DNA of 64,000 bases, from positions 868,001 to 932,000 of the forward strand of contig CANLXH010000002.1 of assembly GCA_947495075.1 (NCBI GenBank), in the 5' to 3' direction. Shown piece by piece: positions 1 through 9,370 of this stretch. Below the pieces are notes generated by a model. The model saw only the letters and a list, made by a program, of their open reading frames with translations, had not been told where the DNA came from and did not search any database. Position 1 is the first letter of the stretch. Every line of letters starts with the position of its first letter. The position numbers and the translations under genes are program-made. The DNA is from an uncultured Croceitalea sp. (lineage in GTDB: Bacteria > Bacteroidota > Bacteroidia > Flavobacteriales > Flavobacteriaceae).

Positions 1-1
1 A

Positions 2-82
2 TTTAAGAGTATCGCTGTATTTTATGGTTTGGGATTGTTGTTAATATTAAGCCAAATTCCATGGGGACAATGGTTTAACTAA
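2..82 (+). CDS. C-terminal tail of an unidentified membrane protein (partial)
   Basis: An open frame enters from the left edge and stops at a TAA at 80-82, leaving 26 codons. The visible residues include a hydrophobic stretch (VFYGLGLLLILSQIP) followed by WGQWFN, which reads like the last membrane helix of an inner-membrane protein and its short tail. It converges on the lipoprotein gene that ends at 85, with only two bases between the stops. The family cannot be determined from this fragment. Confidence 0.55.
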   Translation, partial: FKSIAVFYGLGLLLILSQIPWGQWFN

Positions 83-84
83 TT

Positions 85-597
85 CTATTTAACTACGGAA
101 ATTTTAAAATTAATTTTGGAGTCGTTTTCAAAAACCCCAAAAGGTTCAACATTTTGTTCTGTTCCGTTGTAAGTTGCTGAAAGAACTTCGAATAAGAAGA
201 ACCCACATTCATCAGGAATCCCATGCTTAATATCTAATACTAATAGATCCGTTTCCTCTTCATTTAGGTTTATAGACCAAGTGTTTTCTCCTTCTTGTCC
301 AAAGAGTTCTAGAACTATTATATCCTTAACAGAATCTGGTAATCCAGGAATCTGATTTTCATCAAAAACTACAGGACGAATAATAATCCCATTTTTTTCT
401 ACTGTAATATCTAATCCACTATAGGTATTATTGGCGATAAGGTTTGTGCCGTTGACGTCTACCAATTCTATATAAATTGTTTGTGTTATAGGGTCTATTA
501 TGGCTCCATCAGGAATTCCACAAGGGTTATTATCATCACTAATATTACAGGATGTTATTAGTATAATAGTTAATACAAATAGTATAGTCTTTTTCAC
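85..597 (-). CDS. Small secreted lipoprotein of unknown function
   Basis: The protein begins with a compact lipoprotein signal (KK followed by a hydrophobic run ending in LITSC), so it is probably anchored to a membrane by the lipidated cysteine. The rest, about 150 residues, is rich in acidic residues and beta-type sequence with no motif I recognise. The GTG at 597 gives a standard signal peptide; a TTG at 648 would add 17 residues and overlap the stop of the upstream nuclease gene by 4 nt. It is probably cotranscribed with that gene. Function is unknown. Confidence 0.7.
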   Translation of the reverse strand: MKKTILFVLTIILITSCNISDDNNPCGIPDGAIIDPITQTIYIELVDVNGTNLIANNTYSGLDITVEKNGIIIRPVVFDENQIPGLPDSVKDIIVLELFGQEGENTWSINLNEEETDLLVLDIKHGIPDECGFFLFEVLSATYNGTEQNVEPFGVFENDSKINFKISVVK

Positions 598-644
598 AAC
601 TGCTTTTCCAATAGATGATAAAATCAAATACAGTTGCGTTAAGT

Positions 645-1682
645 TCAATTGTATTGTTTAATTAAGTATAAGTAGACTGGAAAATGGTCTGCGTAACCCC
701 CTTGGTAGGTAGTGCCTACATAAGTGCGAAAGGGATATCCCTTATATCTTCCCGAAGAAGTTTTTAAATAATTAGGACTAAAAACTCCAACCTTCCAAAA
801 CGAATATGTATTATTCGTAGAATCTACAAGGTTTGAAGTAAAAAAGAATTGATCAAATAAATTCCACTTATCCCTATAAGCCAAGGAACCCAACCCTTTT
901 CTAAACAATTTTTCCATGGGGTTATATAAGGATAAGCTATCTAGTTGTTTTATTTTTCCTTTGACCTTCAATACTTTTTTAAAACTAGCATCACGAGGGT
1001 CATCATTAAAATCTCCCATGCTTATTATTTTTGCTGTAGTATCTATTTCTTGAATAGAGTCAATAATTCTTTTGTTTAATTCCGCAGCTTTTCTTCTAAA
1101 AGGTTTACTACGTGCTTCTCCACCACTTCTAGAAGGCCAATGGTTAACTATAAAATAAACAGACTCATTATCTAAAACACCTTTAACTACAAGTTGATCT
1201 CTGGTGTAGTCTCGATAACCATCCTCTTTAAAAAGCAATAGGCGATGACTCTTAAAAGAATCTGGAATAAAAGAAGCTTTTTTATACAATAGAGCAACAT
1301 CTATCCCACGTTCATCGGGAGAATCTAGGTGAATAATACCATAATCCTTATTCTGAAGATTTTTATGATTTATTAAGTCTTCTAAAACAGTTCTTTTTTC
1401 AATTTCGCAAAGACCAATAATATCTGGAGAGGTATTGGTTATACTTTTCCCTATTTCAGAAATAACAGAGGAAATATTATCAATTTTCTTTTGATACCGT
1501 TCTTGCGTCCAATTATAAGAGCCTTTGGCAGTTCTTTCGTCATCAAAGATTAAGCTGTCATTTACAGTATCAAATAAATTTTCGACATTATAAAATGCTA
1601 TAGTTTTAATTTTAAAAGTCTTTTGGGGTTGACCAAATAGAATACAAGGAAACGATAATAATAAAACTAAAAGAACTCTCAT
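645..1682 (-). CDS. Secreted endonuclease/exonuclease/phosphatase family protein
   Basis: The protein carries a signal peptide (residues 1-18) and then a full EEP fold as in DNase I and exonuclease III. Visible signature residues are N32 and E34 in YNVENLFD, the GDFNDDPRD block near residue 222, NHWPSR near residue 179, and the terminal D332-H333 of ADHFPV. This family hydrolyses phosphodiester bonds in nucleic acids or phosphate esters using a divalent metal. Export suggests periplasmic or extracellular substrates. It lies back to back with a TonB receptor and near a DUF5689/lamin-tail lipoprotein, which points to uptake of nucleic-acid or organophosphate material; the exact substrate is inferred. 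Confidence 0.88.
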   Translation of the reverse strand: MRVLLVLLLSFPCILFGQPQKTFKIKTIAFYNVENLFDTVNDSLIFDDERTAKGSYNWTQERYQKKIDNISSVISEIGKSITNTSPDIIGLCEIEKRTVLEDLINHKNLQNKDYGIIHLDSPDERGIDVALLYKKASFIPDSFKSHRLLLFKEDGYRDYTRDQLVVKGVLDNESVYFIVNHWPSRSGGEARSKPFRRKAAELNKRIIDSIQEIDTTAKIISMGDFNDDPRDASFKKVLKVKGKIKQLDSLSLYNPMEKLFRKGLGSLAYRDKWNLFDQFFFTSNLVDSTNNTYSFWKVGVFSPNYLKTSSGRYKGYPFRTYVGTTYQGGYADHFPVYLYLIKQYN

Positions 1683-1776
1683 TACAGGTAAATGTAAGTT
1701 AACCTTTTAAGTTTTTATTCAATTAAAATGTAATTTCTTACATTTTACGTATTATTGAGATACACATTAATATTAC

Positions 1777-4500
1777 ATGCGTTTAGCTTTTATCATTTTT
1801 TGCACTTCATTTTTTACGTATGGTCAAGACACAATTATCATTTCAGGAAGTTTACAGAAAGAAAGCAAGAGAGAAGCGTTAGAACAGGTTCTTATTGAGA
1901 TTGAAGGAACTAACGAGACCAGTCTGTCTAACAGCTTAGGAGAATTTACACTAAGTACTTCTTTAAAAGGAACATATATTCTAAGGCTTTCTGCTCCCTA
2001 TTATACTACAAAGCGTTTACCTGTTTTATTGGAAGATGATAATCTTGATTTGGGTGTTATTCTTCTCAAAGATGACATAACCATTGAGCAAACAGACAAT
2101 CTAATTACACTTACAGAATCAGACTTATCCGATGATGATGAAACAGTTTCTTTATCTGCGGGTTTACTCCAAGCCACAAGAGATATATTTTTAAATAGAG
2201 CTGCTTTTGATTTTGGGCAGGCATTTTTTAGAGTACGAGGTTACGATTCTAATAATGGACAGGTATTGATTAATGGGATAAGAATGAATAAGTTCTTTGA
2301 CGGACGTCCGCAATGGAATAATTGGGGTGGATTAAATGATGTAATTAGAAATCAAGAATTTTCGAATGGTTTAGAACTATCCAATTTTACTTTTGGGGGT
2401 ATACTTGGAAATACTAATATTGATATGCGTCCTTCAAAATTAAGACCTGGTATACGGCTTTCAACCTCAACTTCTAATAGAACATATTTTGGTCGTTTAA
2501 TGGCTACATATACTGCAAGACCTAACAATAATGGCTTGGCTTATACCTTTTCAGCTTCTAGGAGATGGGCTAAACAAGGTTATATTGATGGGACTTTGTA
2601 TGATGCCTACTCATTCTTTAGCGCTCTTGAATATCAGTTTAACGAAAATAACAGTATAGTATTAACAGGGATTTTAGCTAAAAATAGAAGAGGTCGTTCA
2701 GCGGCAATTACAGAAGAAGTTTTCGAATTAGTGGGAAATAAATACAATCCATATTGGGGCAAACAAAACGGGTCTATACGCAATTCAAGAGAACGAGACA
2801 TATCTGAACCAATATTTATGCTTAATCATTACCATAATTCTAAGAGAATGCGCATCACATCTGGTATTTTATATCAGTTTGGCACTAATACTAGAAGTAG
2901 ACTAGGATATTTTAATGCTCCAAACCCAGAGCCAACCTATTATAGGTATTTACCGAGTTTTTACATTAATAACCCTATTGGAGCAGATTTTACTAATGCT
3001 GCATTGGCAAGAGAAGGTTTTCTTAAAAACAGACAAATTAATTGGGCTAATTTATACCAAGCTAATTCTGGTAGTAAAGCTGCCTATGTTTTGTATGACG
3101 ATACCGTAAAGGATACTCAACTTTCTATTTCATCTGCCATAAATTTAGATTTAAATCAGGATTTTAAGCTTGACTTTGGAGTTAACTATCAAAAATTAAG
3201 TTCAGAAAATTTTGCTATAATAAAAGATTTATTAGGTGCTGAGTTTCATGAAGACATCGACCCTTTTTCTGACACACAGAATGATCTAGGTGGAGAAATA
3301 AATAAAACAGATGGGTCTATTTTTAATTATAACTATGACATAGATGCCTCCCTTTTTAATGCTTTTACTCAGCTAAGTTTTGAAAAAAAGAATTGGCAAG
3401 GTTTTATGTCGGGACAAATTTCTAAAACTATATATCAAAGGAACGGGTTATTCCAGAATGAACGTTTTTTAGAAAGTTCACTTGGTAAAAGTGAAGAATT
3501 AAATTTTTCTAACTATGGGATAAAAGGAGGAGTTACTTATAGATTTACTGGTAGACATTGGCTAAAGGGTAATGGAGGGTATATTAATCAAGCTCCAGTT
3601 TTACAGAATATCTTTATAAACCCAAGAGAGAGTAATGGAGTGGTTCCAAATATTCAGAATGAAACAATTTCAACGGTAGATTTGAATTATTTTCTTCGGT
3701 TACCAGATTTAACAGGAAGGCTATCTACTTTCTATACACGTTTCCAAAATACAACGGATATAAATTTCTTTTTTGTGGATTCAGGAGTAGGTTCAGATTT
3801 TGTTCAAGAAGTAATTACGGATTTAGACAAACTGCATATGGGGATTGAACTTGGGTTGGAATATCAGGTTTCTTCACAAGTAAAACTTTCAGGTGTAGCT
3901 AATGTGGCCAGATATCTTTATGCGAGCAATCCAAGTGTAACTATAAATTTTGACACTGCTGGTGCAGAAGAAAATTTAATAAATCAAGAGGGAAATATTA
4001 ATTTAGGAGTAGCAAATATTAAAGATTATAAATTAGCTCAAGGACCGCAACAAGCATTTGCTTTAGGGATTGAGTATCGAGACCCAAAATATTGGTGGAT
4101 TGGAGCTACGGCGAACTACTTGGCTAATAATTATGCCAATATTTCTACAATTACAAGGACACAAAGTTTCTTTTTTGACCCAGATACGGGAGAACATTTC
4201 CCAAATGCTACTGAAGAAAATGTTACCAATCTTTTAAAACAATCCAAGCTTGACGATTTTTACTTGTTGAATTTGGTTGGTGGAAAATCATGGTTAATAG
4301 AAGGTAAATACATTAGTGTATTCGCTAGTATTAATAATGCCTTTGATACTGTTTTTAGAACAGGTGGATATGAACAAAGTAGGAACGGGAATTTTGGGCA
4401 GTTACAACAAGATAGTTTACGTGATAACCCATCTTTTGTACCTAAGTATTGGTATGGTTTTGGACGGACCTATTTTTTGAATGTGGCAGTAAGTTTTTAG
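1777..4500 (+). CDS. TonB-dependent outer-membrane receptor with carboxypeptidase-regulatory-like domain
   Basis: This 907-residue protein has a signal peptide (about 1-16), an N-terminal carboxypeptidase D regulatory-like beta domain (about 20-95, the typical Bacteroidota extension), a plug region (about 120-220, with RGYDSNNGQVLINGIRMN), and a long beta-barrel ending in an aromatic residue (AVSF). Such receptors import large or scarce ligands across the outer membrane using TonB energy. The ligand is not readable. Its neighbours are a secreted EEP nuclease (divergent) and a DUF5689/lamin-tail surface lipoprotein (downstream), so nucleic-acid fragments or organophosphates are a reasonable guess. 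There is no SusD partner. Confidence 0.9.
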   Translation: MRLAFIIFCTSFFTYGQDTIIISGSLQKESKREALEQVLIEIEGTNETSLSNSLGEFTLSTSLKGTYILRLSAPYYTTKRLPVLLEDDNLDLGVILLKDDITIEQTDNLITLTESDLSDDDETVSLSAGLLQATRDIFLNRAAFDFGQAFFRVRGYDSNNGQVLINGIRMNKFFDGRPQWNNWGGLNDVIRNQEFSNGLELSNFTFGGILGNTNIDMRPSKLRPGIRLSTSTSNRTYFGRLMATYTARPNNNGLAYTFSASRRWAKQGYIDGTLYDAYSFFSALEYQFNENNSIVLTGILAKNRRGRSAAITEEVFELVGNKYNPYWGKQNGSIRNSRERDISEPIFMLNHYHNSKRMRITSGILYQFGTNTRSRLGYFNAPNPEPTYYRYLPSFYINNPIGADFTNAALAREGFLKNRQINWANLYQANSGSKAAYVLYDDTVKDTQLSISSAINLDLNQDFKLDFGVNYQKLSSENFAIIKDLLGAEFHEDIDPFSDTQNDLGGEINKTDGSIFNYNYDIDASLFNAFTQLSFEKKNWQGFMSGQISKTIYQRNGLFQNERFLESSLGKSEELNFSNYGIKGGVTYRFTGRHWLKGNGGYINQAPVLQNIFINPRESNGVVPNIQNETISTVDLNYFLRLPDLTGRLSTFYTRFQNTTDINFFFVDSGVGSDFVQEVITDLDKLHMGIELGLEYQVSSQVKLSGVANVARYLYASNPSVTINFDTAGAEENLINQEGNINLGVANIKDYKLAQGPQQAFALGIEYRDPKYWWIGATANYLANNYANISTITRTQSFFFDPDTGEHFPNATEENVTNLLKQSKLDDFYLLNLVGGKSWLIEGKYISVFASINNAFDTVFRTGGYEQSRNGNFGQLQQDSLRDNPSFVPKYWYGFGRTYFLNVAVSF

Positions 4501-4541
4501 CTAGCTGCCTTTTATACATTTTGAATAATGAAATAGTTAAA

Positions 4542-4661
4542 TGTCAGTTTGAGTGATTTTGAAGTATGAAAAATTGTATCGAGAATAGTTTTTACCTCTA
4601 AAATTCTTATTCTCGATAGAAATTTCACTTCTTTTATCAGTGAAATCTACTCGAATTGACA
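4542..4661. repeat. Nested palindromic intergenic element
   Basis: The spacer between the TonB receptor and the DUF5689 gene holds a large imperfect palindrome. The outer arms TGTCAGTTTGAGTG (4542-4555) and TACTCGAATTGACA (4648-4661) pair over about 14 positions with two or three mismatches or wobbles. Inside are a perfect 11-bp stem TATCGAGAATA / TATTCTCGATA (4577-4587 and 4608-4618) and a second stem ATTTCAC / GTGAAAT (4622-4628 and 4640-4646). The form is that of a dispersed REP or MITE-like element, although it might also end transcription or stabilise the receptor mRNA. Confidence 0.7.
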
Positions 4662-4726
4662 GAATTTATTAGAATGAATAACTAACAAGTGTAGTTGTAT
4701 ATTATTATTCTTATAAGAGAGAGAAT

Positions 4727-6079
4727 ATGAATAAGCGAGTAAAATTCGTGATGTTAATTTTTGTATTGGCTGGGACTTCTTGTGTTAAAAACACAGAATT
4801 TGACAATATCTCTGCTGCTTGTGTTGAAAACTTAACTGCGAATGCTTCATTTGCCCAAGTGAAAGAATTGTATCAAGGTGAGTTGCTACAGATTCAAGAA
4901 GATTTAATTATTGAAGGCTATGTTATATCATCTGATAAGTCTGGTAACTTTTTTAGCGTACTACATTTTCAAGATAGACCAAGTAATCCCACATCTGGTT
5001 TTCAAATAGAGATTGATTTAAGAGAATCTCATCTATTTTTTGAAGTTGGAAGTAAGCTATTTATTAAACTAAAAGGGCTTTATTTAGGACAAAGTAAAGA
5101 GGTTTTTAAATTAGGAGGAACATTTGCAGCCTTTGGAACTACCGCCGTTGGGAGATTACCAGCCTTAAAAATACCTGAGCACATATTCTTAAGTTGTGAA
5201 CCTATTTCTACGATAGAACCTGTATTAACAACTATTGATAATTTGAACAGTAGTATGGTTAACAACTTAATTCAATTAGATGAAATAGAATTTGTTGAGG
5301 AAGAATTCGGAAACTTTTTTGCTTTAGAAAGGGAAGAAACAGAACGCCTACTAAAAGATTGTTCTGAAAATGAGTTAGGGTTAATCAACTCGGGTTTTTC
5401 AGACTTTCAATCTGAGATTTTACCTGAGACCAATGGTTCTATTATTGGGGTGTTACTGCAAGAGAACAATGACTTCAAATTAGTAATTAGAAATTTAAAT
5501 GATATTAATTTTAAGGATGACCGTTGTGCAGATTTACAGGTTACTTCTTCCAATATTTTTATTTCCGAAATCGCAGACCCAAATAATAATTCTGGTGCTC
5601 GTTTTGTAGAATTATATAACTCCTCCAATGAAGCCTTGGATTTAAACGGATGGTCTCTTAGAAGGTATACTAATGCGAATACAGAAATAAGCTCTGTAAT
5701 AGATTTAACAAGCTTAATCGTTCCAGAAGAAAGTACCTTAGTTATCTCTCCAAATCCTCAGGAATTTGAATTGATTTATGGTTTTCCTCCAGATCTAGCT
5801 GTTTCAACTAATAGCCCGGCAGATTCTAATGGAGATGATAATCTAGAATTAGTAGACCCATTTGGTACTGTAATAGACGTATTTGGAATTATTGGAGAAG
5901 ATGGTTCTAGCACTAATCATGAGTTTGAAGACGGGAGAGCAGTAAGAAATTTAGAAATTTCCTCAGCGAATCCAACTTATACCTTTTCAGAATGGATGAT
6001 TTTTAATGATACAGGCGGAGCTGGTACCATAAACTTGCCACAAAATGCTCCAGAAGATTTTACACCTGGGAGTAGGTAA
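4727..6079 (+). CDS. DUF5689 / lamin-tail-domain lipoprotein
   Basis: The N-terminus is a lipoprotein signal ending in AGTSC (Cys about 19). Residues about 30-270 match the pattern of DUF5689, with the OB-like segment IEGYVISSDKSGNFF and the KLKGLYLG block. Residues about 280-430 form a lamin-tail domain, recognised by IFISEIADPNNNSG, FVELYN, and LDLNGWSLRRY. Lamin-tail domains are frequent in extracellular bacterial nucleases and in surface proteins. The gene follows a TonB receptor on the same strand, so the protein probably sits on the cell surface as its partner. Binding of nucleic acid or another polymer is inferred, not shown. Confidence 0.85.
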   Translation: MNKRVKFVMLIFVLAGTSCVKNTEFDNISAACVENLTANASFAQVKELYQGELLQIQEDLIIEGYVISSDKSGNFFSVLHFQDRPSNPTSGFQIEIDLRESHLFFEVGSKLFIKLKGLYLGQSKEVFKLGGTFAAFGTTAVGRLPALKIPEHIFLSCEPISTIEPVLTTIDNLNSSMVNNLIQLDEIEFVEEEFGNFFALEREETERLLKDCSENELGLINSGFSDFQSEILPETNGSIIGVLLQENNDFKLVIRNLNDINFKDDRCADLQVTSSNIFISEIADPNNNSGARFVELYNSSNEALDLNGWSLRRYTNANTEISSVIDLTSLIVPEESTLVISPNPQEFELIYGFPPDLAVSTNSPADSNGDDNLELVDPFGTVIDVFGIIGEDGSSTNHEFEDGRAVRNLEISSANPTYTFSEWMIFNDTGGAGTINLPQNAPEDFTPGSR

Positions 6080-6103
6080 AAGAAATTGAATCCTTATTCT
6101 TTT

Positions 6104-6508
6104 TTAATCAGTTAACGCTTCTAGGATTTCATTAAGTTGTTTAGGTAGGATAGGTTTAAGGATATAGTTGTGAACTAAACTAAATTTTTTAGCACGTTCT
6201 AAGTCTGATGGATCTATAGAGGAACTTACGACGTACAATAAAATATCCCTTTCGTTTAAATTAGGAATACTAGTGAATTCTTCTAGAAAATCCCATCCAT
6301 TCATAATAGGCATGTTAATATCTAAGAAGATAATTTCTGGTAGTTTTTTACCTTTTTTAATATGGTTCTGCATACCATCAATAGCCTCTTTTCCATTTTT
6401 ATACACAATAATATCTTCACAAAAATTAATTTCTTGCATTATTCTTCGCGTGCCATAGATAAAAATATCGTCATCGTCAATAATGCAGGCAGAGTGAACT
6501 TTTTTCAT
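6104..6508 (-). CDS. Single-domain response regulator (CheY-like receiver)
   Basis: At 134 residues this is only a receiver domain. It has the acidic cluster DDDD at 11-14, the phosphoacceptor D63 in FLDINMP, the switch serines S95-S97 and the conserved K118 in LKPI. It has no output domain, so it must act by protein contact or as a phosphorelay intermediate. Its ATG overlaps the TGA of the upstream histidine kinase by 4 nt, which implies translational coupling and a cognate pair. It converges on the DUF5689 gene 24 bp away. Confidence 0.9.
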   Translation of the reverse strand: MKKVHSACIIDDDDIFIYGTRRIMQEINFCEDIIVYKNGKEAIDGMQNHIKKGKKLPEIIFLDINMPIMNGWDFLEEFTSIPNLNERDILLYVVSSSIDPSDLERAKKFSLVHNYILKPILPKQLNEILEALTD

Positions 6509-8709
6509 AACATAGGTTTTTCATATTTCATTATAAACGTAGTTCCTACGTCTACACTACTTTCTATCTCTATTTTACCTCGCATAGCTTCAATTTGGTT
6601 TTTTGTAATAAAAAGACCAATGCCTTTAGCGTCTTTATGATTGTGGAATGTTTTAAACATCCCAAAAACACGAGTTCCATATCTTCCTAGGTCTAGCCCC
6701 AGGCCATTATCTCTAAATTTTATAATTATTTTGCCTTCTTGTTCCTCAGAGGTCACATTAATTTCTAATTTTCTTTTTGGAGAGCAATACTTTATCGCAT
6801 TTGTAAAAAGATTTAGCAAAATGCTGTCAAGATACGCAGGCACTACATTTACAAAGTGTTGTTTAGGAACATTAATCTTTAAAACAGGATTAAGCTCTTC
6901 TATTTGTGCTTCTAAATTTCTTAAAGTACCGTAAACCGATTTCTGTAAATTAACAGATCTCATTTTTTCTAGCGTACTAGTCCTTACTTGTATTACTTCA
7001 TTTAAGTGAGTTACGGTATCTGTAAGTCCATTTGAAGCAGATCGCAACATTTCTTTTATTTTATTTGCCTCCTCTAAATTGTCTTCTTTTATAAGAAAAT
7101 CTATTAGCATAGACATATTGGTAGAATGAGACCTCAGATTATGGGATACAATATGGGCAAAGTTTATAAGACTATGATTTTGTTCACGCGTAACCTGTAA
7201 GTAATCCTTAAGCTTGCGTTCGCTTTCTACCATTTTTGTTACATCTACAACCTGAGATATGAAGTGGGAAAGATGCCCTTCAACTCCGTGAACTGCAGTA
7301 ACGGTTAAAAGTGCATGTACTAGTTTTCCTTTTTTGTGAACATATCTTTTACTTATTTGATAACTTTCAGTTTTTCCATTAATAAGATCATGTAATTGAT
7401 TTATGTCTTTTTCTAAATCTTTTTGGTAAGTAATATCTTGAAAGGTTAACTCCATGAGCTCCTCTTTGTTATATCCTAGGCTATTACAAATACTATTGTT
7501 TACTTGCATCCATTTTCCATCTAAACCAACTAAGGCCATACCTATAGATGAATTTTCAAAGGCACCAACAAAAGATTCTTCACTTCGTTGTAATTGAAGT
7601 CGTGTGGTTTTTAAATCTGTAATATCCCAATTTGTCCCCAGCATTTTCAGTGGATTCCCCTTATTATCTCTCTCTACTGTAGCAAAAGCTTTAATATGAA
7701 ATATATTACCGTTAGGCTTTATAATCCTGAAAGTGGTATCAAATTCTTTTTCACCACTTATGGCCATTGCCAAATCTTTTTTGCCTTGTTCTTTATCATC
7801 TGGATGAATACTTCTTTCCCAAGCATCTACGGCGCCAGAGAAATCTTCTTTTTTTATGCCATATAATGAAAACATATTATCATCCCAAATAAGTTCGTTT
7901 TCTAAAACATTATATTGCCAGATACCTATTTTAGCCTCTTTTGTTGCGAGAGCCAACCGCTCAGAAGCTTCATTAAATTTTAATTCTGCCCTCTTTTTTT
8001 CATCAATGTCTTGGAAAGTACCAAAAATCCTGACTGGTTTTCCATTTACTCTTTCTGCTTCTCCCTTAGTCTTGACCCAAACTTCATTTCCTTTAGCAGT
8101 AACAATAATAAGCTCTGTATCCCAAGGTTTACCTTCATTTATGGCAATAGTAACCAATTCTGAAATGAGGTCGCGATACTTACCCTCCTTATAAAAATTT
8201 ATTCCCTCTTCTAAAGTAGGTTGATAATCTGTTGCCGTTTCATGAATTTCTCTTGTAATATCTGACCAGAGAACAGAATTATCATTTAAATTAACCTCCC
8301 AATACCCTATTCTTGCTACTCTTTTTGCTTTAGTTATGAGTTCTTCCCTCTTTTTTTGTATGGTTATATCTTCTATAGAGATAAATTTATAGTCAACATT
8401 AGAAATGGAGATATGTTGAACTTTCCATTTTAACCATTTGGTGAACCCATTAGAGAAGATTACCTCGTCTGCATCACCCGTAAGTGTCTTTTTATTGTTC
8501 TTAGATATTAATGATTCTTCAAACTTTGTTTTAAGTAAGGGAATAGTATCAAAAATATTCTTACCTAAGAGAACACTTTTCTTCTTATTAAATTGAATTG
8601 TCCACGCATCAGAGCATTCAATAAAGCAATTATTATAATCAAGAAGAGCCACTGGATATGGCAAAAACGAGATTATTGAGACATCAATATTAGAGCCTGA
8701 TTCTATCAT
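6505..8709 (-). CDS. Multi-PAS sensor histidine kinase
   Basis: This 734-residue kinase has an array of about four PAS/PAC modules (roughly 10-115, 130-240, 250-370 and 380-495). They are followed by a HisKA dimerisation helix with H523 in SHNLRSH and a C-terminal HATPase domain with DNGLGLDL and KGIGLFI. No transmembrane segment is visible, so sensing is likely cytoplasmic, through PAS-bound ligand, redox or light signals. The SHNLRS form of the H box is common among Bacteroidota PAS kinases. Its stop overlaps the start of a receiver-only regulator, the probable phosphate acceptor. The stimulus cannot be inferred. Confidence 0.9.
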   Translation of the reverse strand: MIESGSNIDVSIISFLPYPVALLDYNNCFIECSDAWTIQFNKKKSVLLGKNIFDTIPLLKTKFEESLISKNNKKTLTGDADEVIFSNGFTKWLKWKVQHISISNVDYKFISIEDITIQKKREELITKAKRVARIGYWEVNLNDNSVLWSDITREIHETATDYQPTLEEGINFYKEGKYRDLISELVTIAINEGKPWDTELIIVTAKGNEVWVKTKGEAERVNGKPVRIFGTFQDIDEKKRAELKFNEASERLALATKEAKIGIWQYNVLENELIWDDNMFSLYGIKKEDFSGAVDAWERSIHPDDKEQGKKDLAMAISGEKEFDTTFRIIKPNGNIFHIKAFATVERDNKGNPLKMLGTNWDITDLKTTRLQLQRSEESFVGAFENSSIGMALVGLDGKWMQVNNSICNSLGYNKEELMELTFQDITYQKDLEKDINQLHDLINGKTESYQISKRYVHKKGKLVHALLTVTAVHGVEGHLSHFISQVVDVTKMVESERKLKDYLQVTREQNHSLINFAHIVSHNLRSHSTNMSMLIDFLIKEDNLEEANKIKEMLRSASNGLTDTVTHLNEVIQVRTSTLEKMRSVNLQKSVYGTLRNLEAQIEELNPVLKINVPKQHFVNVVPAYLDSILLNLFTNAIKYCSPKRKLEINVTSEEQEGKIIIKFRDNGLGLDLGRYGTRVFGMFKTFHNHKDAKGIGLFITKNQIEAMRGKIEIESSVDVGTTFIMKYEKPML

Positions 8710-8887
8710 AAGTCAAAAACTATGTGAATGTAAGAAAATATAGAATAAGTAAGAAATTACTTATACTTTATTAATTTAAACGTTTTTAAGCTTTTAATTA
8801 GTATACAAGAGGTAGATTAAATTCACACAGGTATTTTTTCATGAAATTCCCTGTAACTTTCAACTTTTTTATACCTTTCTTTTTAAT

Positions 8888-9367
8888 ATGAGTACAAAAG
8901 AGATTTTTTTTACAGCAATACGCAATGGAGACTTAAGTAGTGTAGAGAAACTACTTCAAGAAGATGTAGCACTTTTTTCTACCAAAGACCAAAGAGGATC
9001 TACACCGCTAATTTTAGCTACATATTACAATCATTTATCCATTACAACTTTTTTATTGGAAAAAGGTGCAGTGATAGATGATGAAGATAGTTCTGGGAAT
9101 ACTGCATTAATGGGGGTTTGTTTTAAAGGGTTTATTGAAATTGCAAAACTGCTTATTAATTCTGGTGCGGATGTAAATCATAGTAATTCAATGGGAGCAA
9201 CATGCCTTATTTATGCTGTTACATTTAATAGACCAGAGATTACAAAGTTATTGCTGGAAAATGGCGCGAAACTAAATACAAAAGATGCTCGGGGTAATAC
9301 TGCCATTCAACACGCTAAAATGCAAGGAGCAACAGATTTAATAGTTCTTCTTGAAAAGTATCAGTAA
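8888..9367 (+). CDS. Ankyrin-repeat protein
   Basis: The 159 residues form about four ankyrin repeats, recognisable by GSTPLILATYYNHLSI (about 37-52), GNTALMGVCFKGFIEIAKLL (about 72-91), GATCLIYAVTFNRPEITKLL (about 105-124) and GNTAIQHAKMQG (about 138-149). There is no signal peptide or membrane segment, so it is cytoplasmic. Ankyrin repeats mediate protein contacts. Its TAA is separated by three bases from the nitrilase-family gene that follows, so the two are probably one operon and could interact. No further function can be read. Confidence 0.85.
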   Translation: MSTKEIFFTAIRNGDLSSVEKLLQEDVALFSTKDQRGSTPLILATYYNHLSITTFLLEKGAVIDDEDSSGNTALMGVCFKGFIEIAKLLINSGADVNHSNSMGATCLIYAVTFNRPEITKLLLENGAKLNTKDARGNTAIQHAKMQGATDLIVLLEKYQ

Positions 9368-9370
9368 AGT

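Noticed and set aside
2915-3109. Alternative frame inside the first TonB receptor
   Set aside because: It is fully inside a strong coding sequence and has no recognisable features.
6362-6640. Plus-strand frame across the response regulator and kinase ends
   Set aside because: Antisense to two well-supported overlapping genes; no domain features.
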